Shown: piece by piece, positions 26,201-36,116 of the stretch
How positions within the stretch are numbered: the first letter of the stretch is position 1
Layout: the number at the start of each line of letters is the position of its first letter
Source of the DNA: Rhabdornis inornatus
Lineage: Eukaryota > Chordata > Aves > Passeriformes > Rhabdornithidae
DNA: 64,000 nucleotides
NCBI GenBank assembly: GCA_013397075.1
Contig: VWZS01001909.1
Span: forward strand, 265,820-329,819
Direction of reading: 5' to 3'
Translations under genes and position numbers: made by a program
The notes under the pieces: generated by a model
What the model saw: the letters and a program-made list of their open reading frames with translations, nothing else
Told to the model about the DNA's origin: nothing
Databases searched by the model: none

Positions 26201-29200
26201 CATTTTTTGGGGTATATTTGGATTATTCTGCAGAACACCCAACTTCAGGTATTACCCCAAATTAATGCTGCACTGCTGAGGCCACTGAATGCCAAAAGGC
26301 TGGGAAAGGGAGAAATCCAGCTCTTGAAAGGCATTTTGGACTCTAGAAGAGAATAGCAGGAGCAGGGTGGGGATAGTTGGCACATCTGGATCTGTGGTGG
26401 GATCAGCCCAGGAAGGGACCAGTCAGGCTCTGCCTTGGTCATCCCTGTGGTTCCCAGGACTGGAAATACCGCTGTGGGATGCTGGATTCAGGGAGGAGTT
26501 CAGCTGCTGGCGTCATTTTTTGGGGTATATTTGGATTATTCTGTAGAACATCAAATTTCAGGTATTACCCCAATGAGCTGCAGCAGCCCTGCACTGCTGA
26601 GGCCACTGAATGCCAAAAGGCTGGGAAAGGGAGAAATCCAGCTCTTGAAAGGCATTTTGGACTCTAGAAGAGAATAGCAGGAGCAGGGTGGGGATAGTTG
26701 GCACATCTGGATCTGTGGTGGGATCAGCCCAGGAAGGGACCAGTCAGGCTCTGCCTTGCTCATCCCTGTAGCTCCCAGGACCGGCTGCTTGCCAAGACAC
26801 CGTTTTCCCACTTTTCCCCCAAAGGAGTGACGGTGACAGTGGCTCCTGACGTGTCCCTGCTCCTGTCTCTGGAGAGCCAGCAGCAGTTCTGCCTGGAGAC
26901 GCCGGCGGGACGAGAGGAGCCCCTGCAGTACCAGCTCTGTGTGAGCGCTGACGTGGCGGCCGCCCACCGGCACAGGGCCGGAGCAGCTCGGACACCGCCG
27001 GACACTGCGCTCCTGCGGTGAGCACTCCTTCCCCCCATGGTGGGAACCCTTCCAAATGTCCACCTCTCATCAGGTGTTGGGTTGTGGTTGGTTTTTTTTT
27101 AAGTATCAAATTGTTTATTGCAAAGGCGCATCAGTTTTGAAAGGCGCAGAGTCGCAAGCGTTAAAGCCCGTGTTAACATTTTCAGCAAAGAGTCCTAAAT
27201 AGAAGTAAAGTCCCAATTAGAAGCTGTTCTTGTCAAGGTCCCAGCAGGGCCAGTGTTGTTATGGCAGTTCTTATCTTCTTCAGGTGATGAAGAGAAGAAA
27301 AGCAAGAGAGCAGGAACAAAAGCAAAAGCGAATCTCTCCCCAGTGCATAGATTCTTAAATACAAATTACTCAACAAGCTAAAAACATGAACTCAAACCAT
27401 TTTTTCTTTAACTCATTAGAATTTTAGTTTCTTAGCATGCCAGGTTATATATAAACTACACATATGGTCTATCTTGTTCTAGTTTAAAAATGTAAGCAAT
27501 ATTCTAACTATAGTTTTAATATGTCTAAAACTATGTTCTTGGAGCTTCTACGGAAACACTAGTATCTAGGACTATGTTTTTTAGCCTTTACTAGAACTCA
27601 CACTTCTATACTGGTATCTAAGACCTTTATTTCTCAAAAGAACTTAAAACATATTCTTACTTAGCTACCTATTTGCTTATTCTGAAACTTAAACTTACAC
27701 CTCTACTTTATGCGTGAGTGGCTTAATATATTTCCATCCATCCAAAGGTTTTAATTCAATCCCTGCACTTTGATTTCTCTCTGAAGAATCCAGAGAGACT
27801 CTTGATTTACAGACTCCCACAATGAGGAATTTCCCACCCTGCAGGTCTCCCATGTGGCGGTACCAAGGCCCGGAAGGTTCTGCTGCCAAAATCAGGCGAG
27901 GGCTGAGGTCGCTGGTGAGGAGGCTGAAGCGACATCGCCTTCAGGAGGGTGTGGTGGCCCTGGGGGAGCGTGGCACCGCTGTCCTCGCTGCCATGGTATG
28001 GCCATCCTGCCAGGGGGCACGTGGGGAGCGTGGTGCTCCCACAAACCCCTCATTCCATCCTTTCCCACCTGCAGGATCTCGTGCCCTGGGAGCGCAGGAA
28101 GAGGCAGGTCCCGGCTCTGGTGGAACCTCTGGAGCTCTCCATCACGCTGTCCCCGTATGCCAGTGTCACCTCCCCGCTCTTCCTGCGCTCCCTGCGTGGT
28201 GGAGAGGCTGCAGGATATTGGCTCAGCCGCCAACCCCGACCTGGGAGCAGCTCAGTACGGGCCCCAAACCAAAATTAAAGCTGAATAAACATGCTCAGGT
28301 TTATTATTTATCAAGGCACACAGCCCAATCCCACCATGCTGGCACACAGCAGTGCTGGGGGAAGCAGCTTTAAAATTTCCAGTGTTCAGAAGATTCCCCA
28401 CCTCTCATTTTGTGTGGCCGTTTTAATGATCCCTTAGCCACCAGCTCAGGGATTTTTGGGGAGTTGAGGAAGTTGATGCCTGCACCATGACAGTGCAGGG
28501 TGGGATGTGGGCAGCAGGGCATCCCCCAGCCTTGCACCCCAGAATCAGCAAGATATCCTATGGATCTGACAGGGATTTCCATCCTCTTCCTCCTCCATAG
28601 ATCCTGCTGCTGACCACCTGGAAGGGGCAGCTCTGTGCCCGCCTGAACGTCACCAGTGAGGCAGCACTGGGCTGGTTCCTGGCTCGTGCCCAGCGCCTGC
28701 AGCAAGCGCTGGGGGCCACCTACATGGCCTTCGAGGGAGTGGAGGGCAATTCCTTCCTGGAGCAGGATGTCCCTGCTCCTGCCGAGCTGGTGGGTGATGG
28801 ATACACTGAGGTGCTGGCAGCGGCGCTGGCGACGCTGGGCAATGGCACCGTCATCAGCGCCGGGACCAGGTGGGCACCAGGGACAGGCTGGGCTGGAGCT
28901 GATGGCCACAAGAGCTTGCTGGGGGATGGCTGAACCAGTGCTTGGAGTGTGTTCGTGGTATTCCAGATGTTTCTTGGTGAGGAAGTGGGCTAGGGCAGCG
29001 TGTTGGAATCAAATATCCTCGTGGGATCTGAGGGTGGTGAGGCCCTGGCATAGAGTGCCCAGAGCTGCCCCGTTCCTGGAAGTGTCCAAAGTGAGGTTGG
29101 ATGGGGCTTGGAGCAACCTGGGATAGTGGAAAGTGTCCCTGCCCATGGCTTTAAGGTCCCTTAAAAAAGTGTCCCTGCCACAGGATGGGCTTTAAGGTCC

Positions 29201-32200
29201 CTTCCCACCCAAACCATTCTGGCACTATAATCTGGCCCCAGTGACTCCCAAGCCAGCTGGGCATTGTGGAATTTCATCTCCTGCGAGCCCTCTAAGCACC
29301 TTGAAGGGTTTGTGTTGTTTCCCCAGATCCAGTCACCTCCCACTGTTTGTCCAGATGAGCCCCCTGCGCTCCGACTGGAGCCATGCTGGGCTGAAGGGGC
29401 TCATCCCCTCTGTGCTGCATTACAGCCTCCTGGGCTACAACTTCTTCATCCCTGATGCAGTAGGTAAGGACTGGTTTCCCATTTTTTCCCCTAATTCTGG
29501 CTTCTCTGCAGTGGATTTTGCATCTTTTTTTCCAGGCACAAAAGGTACATTCACACCTGAGTTGTGCCATGGAGCATTTTGCTCCCCGGTTTTCCGTTCT
29601 GCTGGCTTGATTGGGATGATTGTTACCAGGGGAAAAAAGTGAGGAATTAAAAGCAAAAGAATATGCTGTAAATATTGCCAGGCAGCTCCAGCAGCAGCCG
29701 AGTCTCTGGGGATGCCCTTCCCAGAGTTCCACCCCTGTAGGTCTTGGCTTGGGCTAAATCCCACCTGGCACAGCCAGGATCTGCATCCCCAGGCTCGTGG
29801 CTGGGGAATGGATATTCCTAAAACTCCAGCAGCTCTGCTCCAAGTCTGCATGTCTGCTCTGACGCAAAATGGCTGCAGAAATCCTGAAATAAAAGCATTA
29901 TAAAAGGGCAAGAAACAACCTTTAATCAGGGCCAAGTGGATCCCTTTCCCTTTTTCTCGGAGCTGATGGAGTTATTAGTGGTTAAAACATGCCCTGAGTG
30001 TGCAGGGGCTGTGCAGAACTGTCAAACATGGAGAGTTGAGCTAAACAACAGCCCTGAAATAGGGGCTGAGAGCAATATTTCAATTTGGCCTCTATTTTTA
30101 GCCCTGTTTTCCTTAGAAAATGACGCTCAAGTAATCCCAGCATGGCAGTTTGCTTCCCAAAGAGGTGCTGGAGCTCTTGGCTTGGATGGATGGGAGCACA
30201 GATCCTCCTGCACAGAGAGCTGGGCAGTTTGCTGCCAGGGGTTGTGTCCCAGCAGCTCTTGGGGGCTGCAAGAGTTGGGAAAAACCTCTGGAGGAAACAG
30301 GAATTTGTGGATGGCTGGGTGAGCCCTTGGCATTGGGGAGTTTGTGCCATTTCCAGGGAAGCTGTGCTGGGTTTTCAGAGCGATGGCTCCCAGGAAAAAA
30401 TTTTCCCAGGGAAACTTTCCATGCCATGTGAGAGCCTCACTCCAGCCCCATGTTCCTGCAGGAGGAAGCATGGCTGGAGCCACCCCAAGGGACCCGGAGC
30501 TGTTTGTGAGGTGGCTGCAGATTGTGACATTCCTGCCTGTGATGGCCTTTGGGACCCCACCCTGGCTCTGCTGTGACACTTGGGTACGTATCCCACACTC
30601 CAGACAGGAATTCTGATACCTGGGTATGTATCCCACACTCCAGACAGGAATTCTGACACGGCCAATGCCCCCAAAAGCCATGGAAGGCCTGGCAGAGGTG
30701 TCCTGCCAGCTGCTGTCCTCAGCTTTCCATTGAAGTGGGAATAAATCCATTATCAAAGGGTTTAGATTCAAGTACCAATGGATTTAAATCCAATGGATTT
30801 GTATCCATTATCAATAGATTTAGTTATATTTCAGTTCATATGCATTATCAGTGGGATTTAAATCAAATTTATTAAGGTCTTTTATCAGTGGATGTAAATC
30901 CATTTAAATACAATTAATTAATATCCATTATCAATAGATGTAAATGCATTTAAATCCATGGGTTTATATGCATTGTCAATGGATCTAAATTCACTTAAAT
31001 CCAATGGACTCATATCCATTATCAGTGGGTTTAAATCTATTTAAATCCAATGGGTTTATATTCATTATCAGTACACTTAAATCCATTTATATCAAATAGA
31101 TGCATGTTCAACATAAATGGATTGAAATACATTTAAATCTAATAGATTCACATCTATTATCAATGTATTTAAACCTGTTTAAATCCAATGTATTTGTAAC
31201 CACTACCAATAGATTTAAATGCAATGGATTTATAACAATTATTGATGGATTTAAATCCATTCAAATCAAAGGGATCCATATCCATTATCGATTTATTTAA
31301 AATCATTAAAATCCAATGGATAATGGATCCATTAGCAGTGTATTTAAACCCATTTAAATCCACTGGATTTAACTTAATTAACAATGGATTTAAATCTATT
31401 AAAATCCAATGCATTCATATCTATCAATAAATTTAAATCCAGCTGATTTATACCAATTACCAATGTATTTAAAGCCATTTAAATTACCAATGGATTTATG
31501 TCCATTATCAATGGATTTAAATGTATTACCAATGGATTTATATCCAAATTAATTAATATCCACTATCATCCCTGTTTGCACCATAACTTGACCAGGACAT
31601 TCCAATTCAGTAATTTCTCTTCCCAAAGGAATTTATACTTTACTTTTAAATTTTTAATTATTTATTTAGGGGTTTTTTCCCTGCCTGCTTTGCTGTTTCC
31701 TGGATGTCAGGCTCCTCGTGGATTTTTCCCCCACCTGCAGGTCCTGAATCTGACCCGCCAGTGCATCCAGAGGCACCGGGATTTTGTCATGCCCCTGCTC
31801 CTAAAATACAGTGAGGAATGGCAGAGTTTGGGGTATCCCATCTTCCGTCCTGCATGGTGGCTCAGCCCCACAGATCCAGTTGCATTCACCATAGAGGATG
31901 AGTTTCTCATTGGAGATGAGGTGGGAATTCTGCATTATTCCTGTAAATCCAGCTCTGCCCAAGTGCAAACCAGGACTTGGATTTCAGCAGATTTAAATCC
32001 AAGCTGAGTTTTGTGGGTTTGGGGTTTTTGCTTCCTGGAAAAGCTTGGCTTTCTTCATGAAACTCTTATTTAGGGCCCCGAAACCCTCTATCAGCTTCGG
32101 AAGTGAAATGATTTAGCAGGAATAAACAGTCTCAGAATGTTGGGAACTGCTTTTGGGAACTGCTTTTCCCACTTCTTGCTTGGAGCAACCTGGGATAGCG

Positions 32201-32532
32201 GAAAGTGTCCCTGCCCATGGCAGGGGGTGGCACTGGATGGTTTTCAAGGTCTCTTCCCACCCAGACCATTCCAGAATTCCCTGATGACCATCTCATCCCC
32301 ACTGTCTAATCCTCCCTCTGCTGAAGACCTTTCTTCTTTCTTTTTCTTTTCCCTGCAGGTCCTGGTTGCTCCAATAACAGAAAAGGGACAAACGTGGAGG
32401 GATGTCTACCTGCCAGGAGAGGGGCACCTCTGGCTGGACACCAACACTGCCCGAGTGTTTGATGGTGGCACCACCCTGAGGAATTACTCTGCCAGCCTGG
32501 CAGAGGTGCCAGTGTTTGTAAAAACCTCCTGA
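23273..32532 (+). CDS. MYORG-related GH31 family membrane protein, probably catalytically inactive
   Basis: Ten exons join in phase into 678 codons: 23273-23731, 25659-25830, 26825-27017, 27845-27995, 28075-28254, 28601-28869, 29327-29463, 30462-30583, 31741-31920 and 32359-32532. Residues about 28-50 form one hydrophobic segment after a short N-tail, so this is a type II protein with its main domain in the ER/Golgi lumen or outside the cell. Landmarks shared with MYORG, a GH31 glycosidase, are NVSWYGGP (160-167), GLKGLIPSVL, LLGYNFFIPD, PELFVRWL, PIFRPAWWLSP, LIGDE then VLVAPI, and RDVYLPG. Several N-glycosylation sequons are present. Against remembered MYORG, the nucleophile Asp of FDAGE is Glu430 in FEGVE, the acid/base Asp of GYDLGL is missing (WSHAGL, 492-497), and the IDDMY sugar-binding loop is absent. 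The frame is nevertheless intact. It may correspond to the vertebrate 'SITS-binding protein' group, but I cannot confirm this name. Confidence 0.85.
25115..25260. repeat. A-rich AAAC/AAAT simple-sequence tract
   Basis: About 145 bases in the first large GH31 intron are dominated by A with interspersed C and T, including aaacaaacaaacaaatc. It is low complexity. No retroposon body is recognisable next to it. Confidence 0.7.
26160..26785. repeat. Tandem segmental duplication, two copies of about 0.31 kb
   Basis: The copies run about 26160-26465 and 26472-26785. Both begin at gatgctggattcagg, share the phrases gccactgaatgccaaaaggc and atttggattattctg, and end at catccctgt...cccaggac. They differ by scattered substitutions plus a short insertion around 26574. 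They lie in the intron just upstream of GH31 exon 3 (26825), so the duplication brought a second copy of intron end sequence near that acceptor without disturbing the exon. Confidence 0.85.
27075..27821 (-). mobile_element. Solo LTR of an endogenous retrovirus, reverse orientation
   Basis: A 747-base AT-rich block interrupts the GC-rich GH31 gene between exons 3 and 4. It begins with TG and ends with CA. The six bases on its left (ATCAGG, 27069-27074) nearly repeat on its right (ATGAGG, 27822-27827), as expected for a target-site duplication. Read on the minus strand, it carries a polyadenylation signal AATAAA (27119-27114) near its 3' end, where R/U5 should be. No internal retroviral genes flank it, so it is a recombined solo LTR. 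A six-base duplication fits class II (ERVK-like) elements. Exact ends are my inference. Confidence 0.65.
29040..29225 (+). repeat. CR1-like LINE fragment
   Basis: Forward-orientation CR1 3' end with the blocks ggttggatggggcttggagc, agtggaaagtgtccctgccc and aaggtcccttcccacccaaa. The aagtgtccctgcc/aaggtccctt portion is duplicated internally. It lies in the intron between GH31 exons 6 and 7. Confidence 0.7.
30581..30660 (+). repeat. Tandem 40-base duplication that copies a splice donor
   Basis: Positions 30581-30620 and 30621-30660 are nearly identical. The first copy contains the last codon of GH31 exon 8 (TGG) and its donor gtacgt. The second copy repeats TGG followed by gtatgt. Thus a second donor-like site lies exactly 40 bases downstream of the real one. 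Its use would shift the frame and run into an in-frame TGA at about 30614. Confidence 0.9.
30745..31570. repeat. AT-rich palindrome-containing minisatellite
   Basis: About 0.8 kb is built from degenerate units with the recurring words tttaaatccatttaaatcca, aatggatttatatccattat and caatggattt. The unit is roughly 45-50 bases. TTTAAA and ATCCAT...ATGGAT pairs make many short inverted repeats, so single strands could fold into hairpins. It sits in the intron between GH31 exons 8 and 9. Short open frames within it are by-products of the repeat. Confidence 0.9.
32176..32290 (+). repeat. CR1-like LINE fragment
   Basis: Forward CR1 3' end with gcttggagcaacctgggata, gcggaaagtgtccctgccca and ggtctcttcccacccagacc. 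It lies in the last GH31 intron. Confidence 0.65.
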
Positions 32533-33123
32533 ATCCCGGCTGGGCAGCTCTGGGACGGAGACCTCTGAGGGCAGTGCTGGCCGCAGCCACTCCCTCTTCC
32601 CTCAGACTTCCAGCCTTTTGCACTTTTCCAAGATCCTTTTGGTTTTGTTTTGTTTTATTCTTTTTTGTGTGTGTGCGGTTTTTTTTTTTTAATTTCAACA
32701 GAAATTGCCTGAATTTTCTTACTCGTCGTTATCCTAAAATAGTGGCTCTGCCACCAACATCCATCCACACCGAATGCTGCCTTTTTCCAGGGTTTTCCCT
32801 GTGAAATGTCTGTGTGTGTATATTCAGGTGGGCATATCCAGCATTTCCAGGCCCCTGGCACCATGCTCAGAGAGGACTTTCCAGGAGATAAACAAACATC
32901 GGTTTATACCTGATGGGAAGTTTTGTGTTTAATGAAAAAATTAAATCTAGGGAAAAACTACCAGGATAATTTTGGTGCTGTGTGTGGCCACCTCCACACC
33001 TCCAATGTTTTTCCCCCCCTGAGGCTGTGTGTGGTTTCCAGGTAACAAGAGCCCACATTTTGAGTAGATTTGGGAAAATGAGTGAATTCCAGGTGTATTT
33101 GAAACAGGTTTCTGAGGAAGAAA

Positions 33124-33129
33124 AATAAA
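33124..33129 (+). terminator. Probable polyadenylation signal of the GH31 gene
   Basis: AATAAA about 590 bases after the stop codon is the first canonical signal downstream on this strand. Confidence 0.55.
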
Positions 33130-33139
33130 CTCGATCAAG

Positions 33140-33816
33140 CAGAGGAGTGGCTCTACCAGAGCATGATGTGGATATCGAGGATCCTTGCCCACCTCCTGTG
33201 CGCCCAGCTCCTGCTTTTCACCATTTGTTGAATTTTATGGCTTTTTTTTCCAATTCTTTCTTGCAGTGCAAGAGGGATCCGGTGTGACCAGCCTCCTTTC
33301 ATCCAGCAGAGAATGTATCCATAGGCAAAATCCACATCCCACATGCTGAATATGCATTAAGGGAGATGATAAGCTCTGCTGATACCCCAAATTAGAGATC
33401 AATGGCACACTGCAGGTTAGTGGAGTGACTCCAAAGGCTGGCATTTGGGATGACAGCTGGGAGGGAAGTTTAGGACAAGTTTTGGCCCTGGAGCTGGGCT
33501 TGGGCACTTCCAGTGCTGAATTTTATCAGTCACACCTTGGGTTTTTGGGGGAAACATTCCTGTACCAAGCGATAAAGTGCTAAGGGATACTAACTTCTCC
33601 CAGCAAAGCTTCCCTGGATAAAACTGAAGGGAAAACATAGGCAAAATCCAAGTCAGGTCCAGCCATGGAAAGGCTGGAGAGTGGAAGAACCCTCAAGAGG
33701 CACTCAGTGGTGCTGGGCAGAGCTCACAGAGGGAAAGGATGAAGCTCATGAAGGCAACCCAAGGGTCTGGGATGCTCCAAAATATCTGTGGAGGCTCCTG
33801 AGGTGGCAAAAACACC
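33140..33816. other. Intergenic stretch before the assembly gap
   Basis: No coding signal or recognisable repeat was found between the GH31 3' end and the A-run at 33817. Confidence 0.45.
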
Positions 33817-33833
33817 AAAAAAAAAAAAAAAAA

Positions 33834-33980
33834 NNNNNNNNNNNNNNNNNNNNNNNNNNNNNNNNNNNNNNNNNNNNNNNNNNNNNNNNNNNNNNNNNNN
33901 NNNNNNNNNNNNNNNNNNNNNNNNNNNNNNNNNNNNNNNNNNNNNNNNNNNNNNNNNNNNNNNNNNNNNNNNNNNNNNNN
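33834..33980. other. Assembly gap of 147 N bounded by A-runs
   Basis: The N block has 17 A residues on its left (33817-33833) and 16 on its right (33981-33996). The assembler probably failed in a homopolymer or A-rich repeat. The true length and content are unknown. Confidence 0.95.
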
Positions 33981-34018
33981 AAAAAAAAAAAAAAAAGTGC
34001 TGGCTCAAGTGGCATTTG

Positions 34019-34024
34019 TTTATT
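34019..34024 (-). terminator. Polyadenylation signal of the RING/SR-repeat gene
   Basis: TTTATT on the plus strand is AATAAA on the minus strand, 132 bases after the minus-strand stop at 34156. The predicted 3' end falls beside the A-run that borders the assembly gap. Confidence 0.6.
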
Positions 34025-34155
34025 TGTAGCGAGTCAAGCCCTGGAACAGGATGTCCAGGAAGGATCTGGTGGCTCCATCCTGGGAGACCACCAAAACCTG
34101 CCTGGACATCCTGGGCTGAGCCTGCACGTGGGAATTCCCATTTTGGGAGGGTGGG

Positions 34156-35403
34156 CTATGGGTCCCTGCTCCTGCGCTGGGGCCGGCTCCTCTCTGAGGA
34201 GCCTGAGATGTCCTGCTGGGACCTTGGAGCTCGTTCCTGGTCACCATTCCAGCTCCTCCACTGCCTCTGCCTCGTAGAATTGTTGTGGGCCACCGTTCCC
34301 TGGGAGGCTGTGTGGGAGTTCTGGCCTCTCCTGTGGGATCTGCTCTGGCTTCGGCTCCTTGTCGGGTGCTGCTGCCTGGAGGAATCCCTGCCTTGCCACC
34401 TCCTCGAGGGGGTGTCATCTTGGGGCCTTGGAGAGTGACTGTCATCAGCATTCCAGCTCCTCCAGTGCCTCTGGTGTGTGGAATTGTCGTGGGGCACCAA
34501 TCCCTGGGAGTTCTGGCGTCTCCTGTGGGATCTGCCCCGGTTTCGCCTCCTTCTTGTACGCCGTTGTCTGGAGGAATCAGCATCTTCCTGCTGGTGTGTC
34601 TTGCTCCTCTCTGAGGGGACATCGTGCTGGGGCCTTGGAGCGTGTCTGTCATCAGCATTCCAGCTCCTCCAGCGCCTCTGCCTCGCGGAGCGGTCCTGGG
34701 AGCCTGTCTGTGTGTCCTGGTCTCTCCTGGAGGCCCTGCTCTGCTGCCTGTCCCAGCTGTGGGAACGCTCCCTGCCCCTGCTCCACCTGCGGTGGCTCCA
34801 TGACCGCTCCTGCTGGCTCCACGCCCTGCGGGACCCGTGGCGGGATCGACTTCCCTGCGAGGAGGCCGGGATGGCCCATTCCAGCCTTGGAGTCTGGCCC
34901 TCGCCAGGTGTGTCCTCCCAAGCCCTTCTCTGCTGCCGCCGCCACCACCTCCTCCTCGGCGAGTCGCTGCTTCGGCTGTGCCGCGAGTGCTGGCGGCCAT
35001 CGCGGGGCCACCTCACGGATCTCCTCCTCCTCCTCCTGTCCCAGGGCCCGCTGTGTCTCAAATACCAGGAGCAGCTCCTCGGCAGCCCCGCGGAGCAGCC
35101 GCGCCATCTGCGCTTGCTGTCGTACACGCGGTCCTGCACCTCGTGGTACAGGGCCACGTGCTGGGGGTAGGGGTGGCGCGTGGGCCGCCCGCAGCGCGGG
35201 CACGTGGCCTGGCTCAGGCTCCAGTCCCACAGGCACAGCCGGCAGAAGCAGTGCCGGCACGAGCTGGAGCACGCCGTGCTGATGTGCCGGCACTCCGGGC
35301 ACGCGCCGCTCTCCCGGTTCTCGTCCTGCGGCGCAGCCGGGGCGGCCTGGCTGGTGTTGGTGGCAGAAGTGCCCGGCTCTGGAGTGTCCTCCCTTGATGA
35401 CAT
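34156..35403 (-). CDS. Topors-like RING finger protein with Arg/Ser-rich tandem repeats
   Basis: One coding exon gives 415 residues. A complete C3HC4 RING lies at residues 35-71: Cys35/38, Cys49, His51, Cys54/57, Cys68/71, with ligand spacing like that of TOPORS. RING domains of this type recruit E2 enzymes, so ubiquitin ligase activity is the likely role, probably nuclear given the basic tail. A short stretch after the RING (HEVQDRVYDSKRRWRG, 87-102) precedes a tail very rich in Arg, Ser and Gln. From residue 241 the tail contains three copies (the last partial) of a 68-69 residue repeat marked by WRSWNxD at 245, 314 and 382. Repeat spacings of 207 and 204 bases preserve the frame. I start at the ATG at 35403 because a splice acceptor (cttgcag) ends six bases upstream, which implies a 5' UTR intron. 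Topors-like genes are, as I recall, multiplied in birds. A retrocopy or pseudogene cannot be excluded, but the frame is intact. Confidence 0.78.
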   Translation of the reverse strand: MSSREDTPEPGTSATNTSQAAPAAPQDENRESGACPECRHISTACSSSCRHCFCRLCLWDWSLSQATCPRCGRPTRHPYPQHVALYHEVQDRVYDSKRRWRGCSAGLPRSCSWYLRHSGPWDRRRRRRSVRWPRDGRQHSRHSRSSDSPRRRWWRRQQRRAWEDTPGEGQTPRLEWAIPASSQGSRSRHGSRRAWSQQERSWSHRRWSRGRERSHSWDRQQSRASRRDQDTQTGSQDRSARQRRWRSWNADDRHAPRPQHDVPSERSKTHQQEDADSSRQRRTRRRRNRGRSHRRRQNSQGLVPHDNSTHQRHWRSWNADDSHSPRPQDDTPSRRWQGRDSSRQQHPTRSRSQSRSHRRGQNSHTASQGTVAHNNSTRQRQWRSWNGDQERAPRSQQDISGSSERSRPQRRSRDP

Positions 35404-35639
35404 CCTGCCCTGCAAGAGGCACAAAGTCTGTTTGTAGGTAGCTGTCCCCAAAACCCCGCAGCTCCTTGTCCTGTCGGGGCTGTCCCACACCTCAACAGCG
35501 GTGGGGTTGGAATAGCGGTGTTTGCATCCCACAGGTCTCACCATGGGATTGTAGCTCTGTGTCCCCTGTCCTGCTTGTGTGATGTGGCCCATGTCCTGTG
35601 GCTGCTGTGACGTCACTGATGGTGTTGTCACAAAGGGCC

Positions 35640-35910
35640 ACTGTTGGGATAGCCCTGAAGGACTGAGGTGTTGTGCTTGGGTTTAGGGACAGGTGTTGGT
35701 GGATAAATTTTGTGTCTTGCAGGGCCAGAAGGTGTCACAGAGGGGGAACCCAGAGGGGATCCTCAGGGGGAGGCCACAGGAGGTCCCCGAGGTGGCACCA
35801 CAATGGCCACAGGTGGCCTTGGCATGCCCAGGGCTACAACTCATGAGGAACTGGAGAGTTAGGACAAGGGACATGGCTCCAAACTGGAAAAGGGGAGATG
35901 TAAGTAGAAT
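35640..35910. other. Upstream region of the RING/SR-repeat gene
   Basis: No conserved coding sequence was found. A non-coding first exon of the minus-strand gene could lie at about 35545 or beyond (a GTGAGA donor follows an ATG there on the minus strand), but sequence alone does not establish it. Confidence 0.3.
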
Positions 35911-35914
35911 ACTG

Positions 35915-36078
35915 GGAAGAAATTTTTCTCTGGCACAGATTGCCCAGAGAAGCTATGGCTGTCCCATCCCTGGAAGTGTTCCAGGCTGGGTTGGACAGGG
36001 TTTGGAGCAACCCGAGATCATGGAACTGGACGATCTTTAAGGTCCCTTTGAGCACAAACCATTCCAGGATTCTCATCG
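35915..36078 (+). repeat. CR1-like LINE fragment
   Basis: Forward CR1 3' end with gcccagagaagctatggctg, gtcccatccctggaagtgtt, ggctgggttggacagggttt and the terminal aaggtccctttgagcacaaa. The solo LTR at 36117 is inserted just downstream. Confidence 0.8.
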
Positions 36079-36116
36079 AGAAGGAGGAGGCAGGGGAGCA
36101 GGGCTTGGAACACTGA

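Noticed and set aside
31100..31430. Short Ile/Asn/Lys-rich frames on both strands
   Set aside because: They are products of the AT-rich minisatellite.
33981..34024. A-run next to the RING/SR gene as a retrocopy poly(A) tail
   Set aside because: The A-run is on the plus strand while the gene is on the minus strand, so it is on the wrong strand for a tail of that gene.
34020..35000. 326-codon second minus-strand frame overlapping the RING/SR-repeat gene
   Set aside because: Repeat units of 207 and 204 bases keep every frame open together, so its length follows from the real gene. The other frame has the RING and the splice-consistent start.
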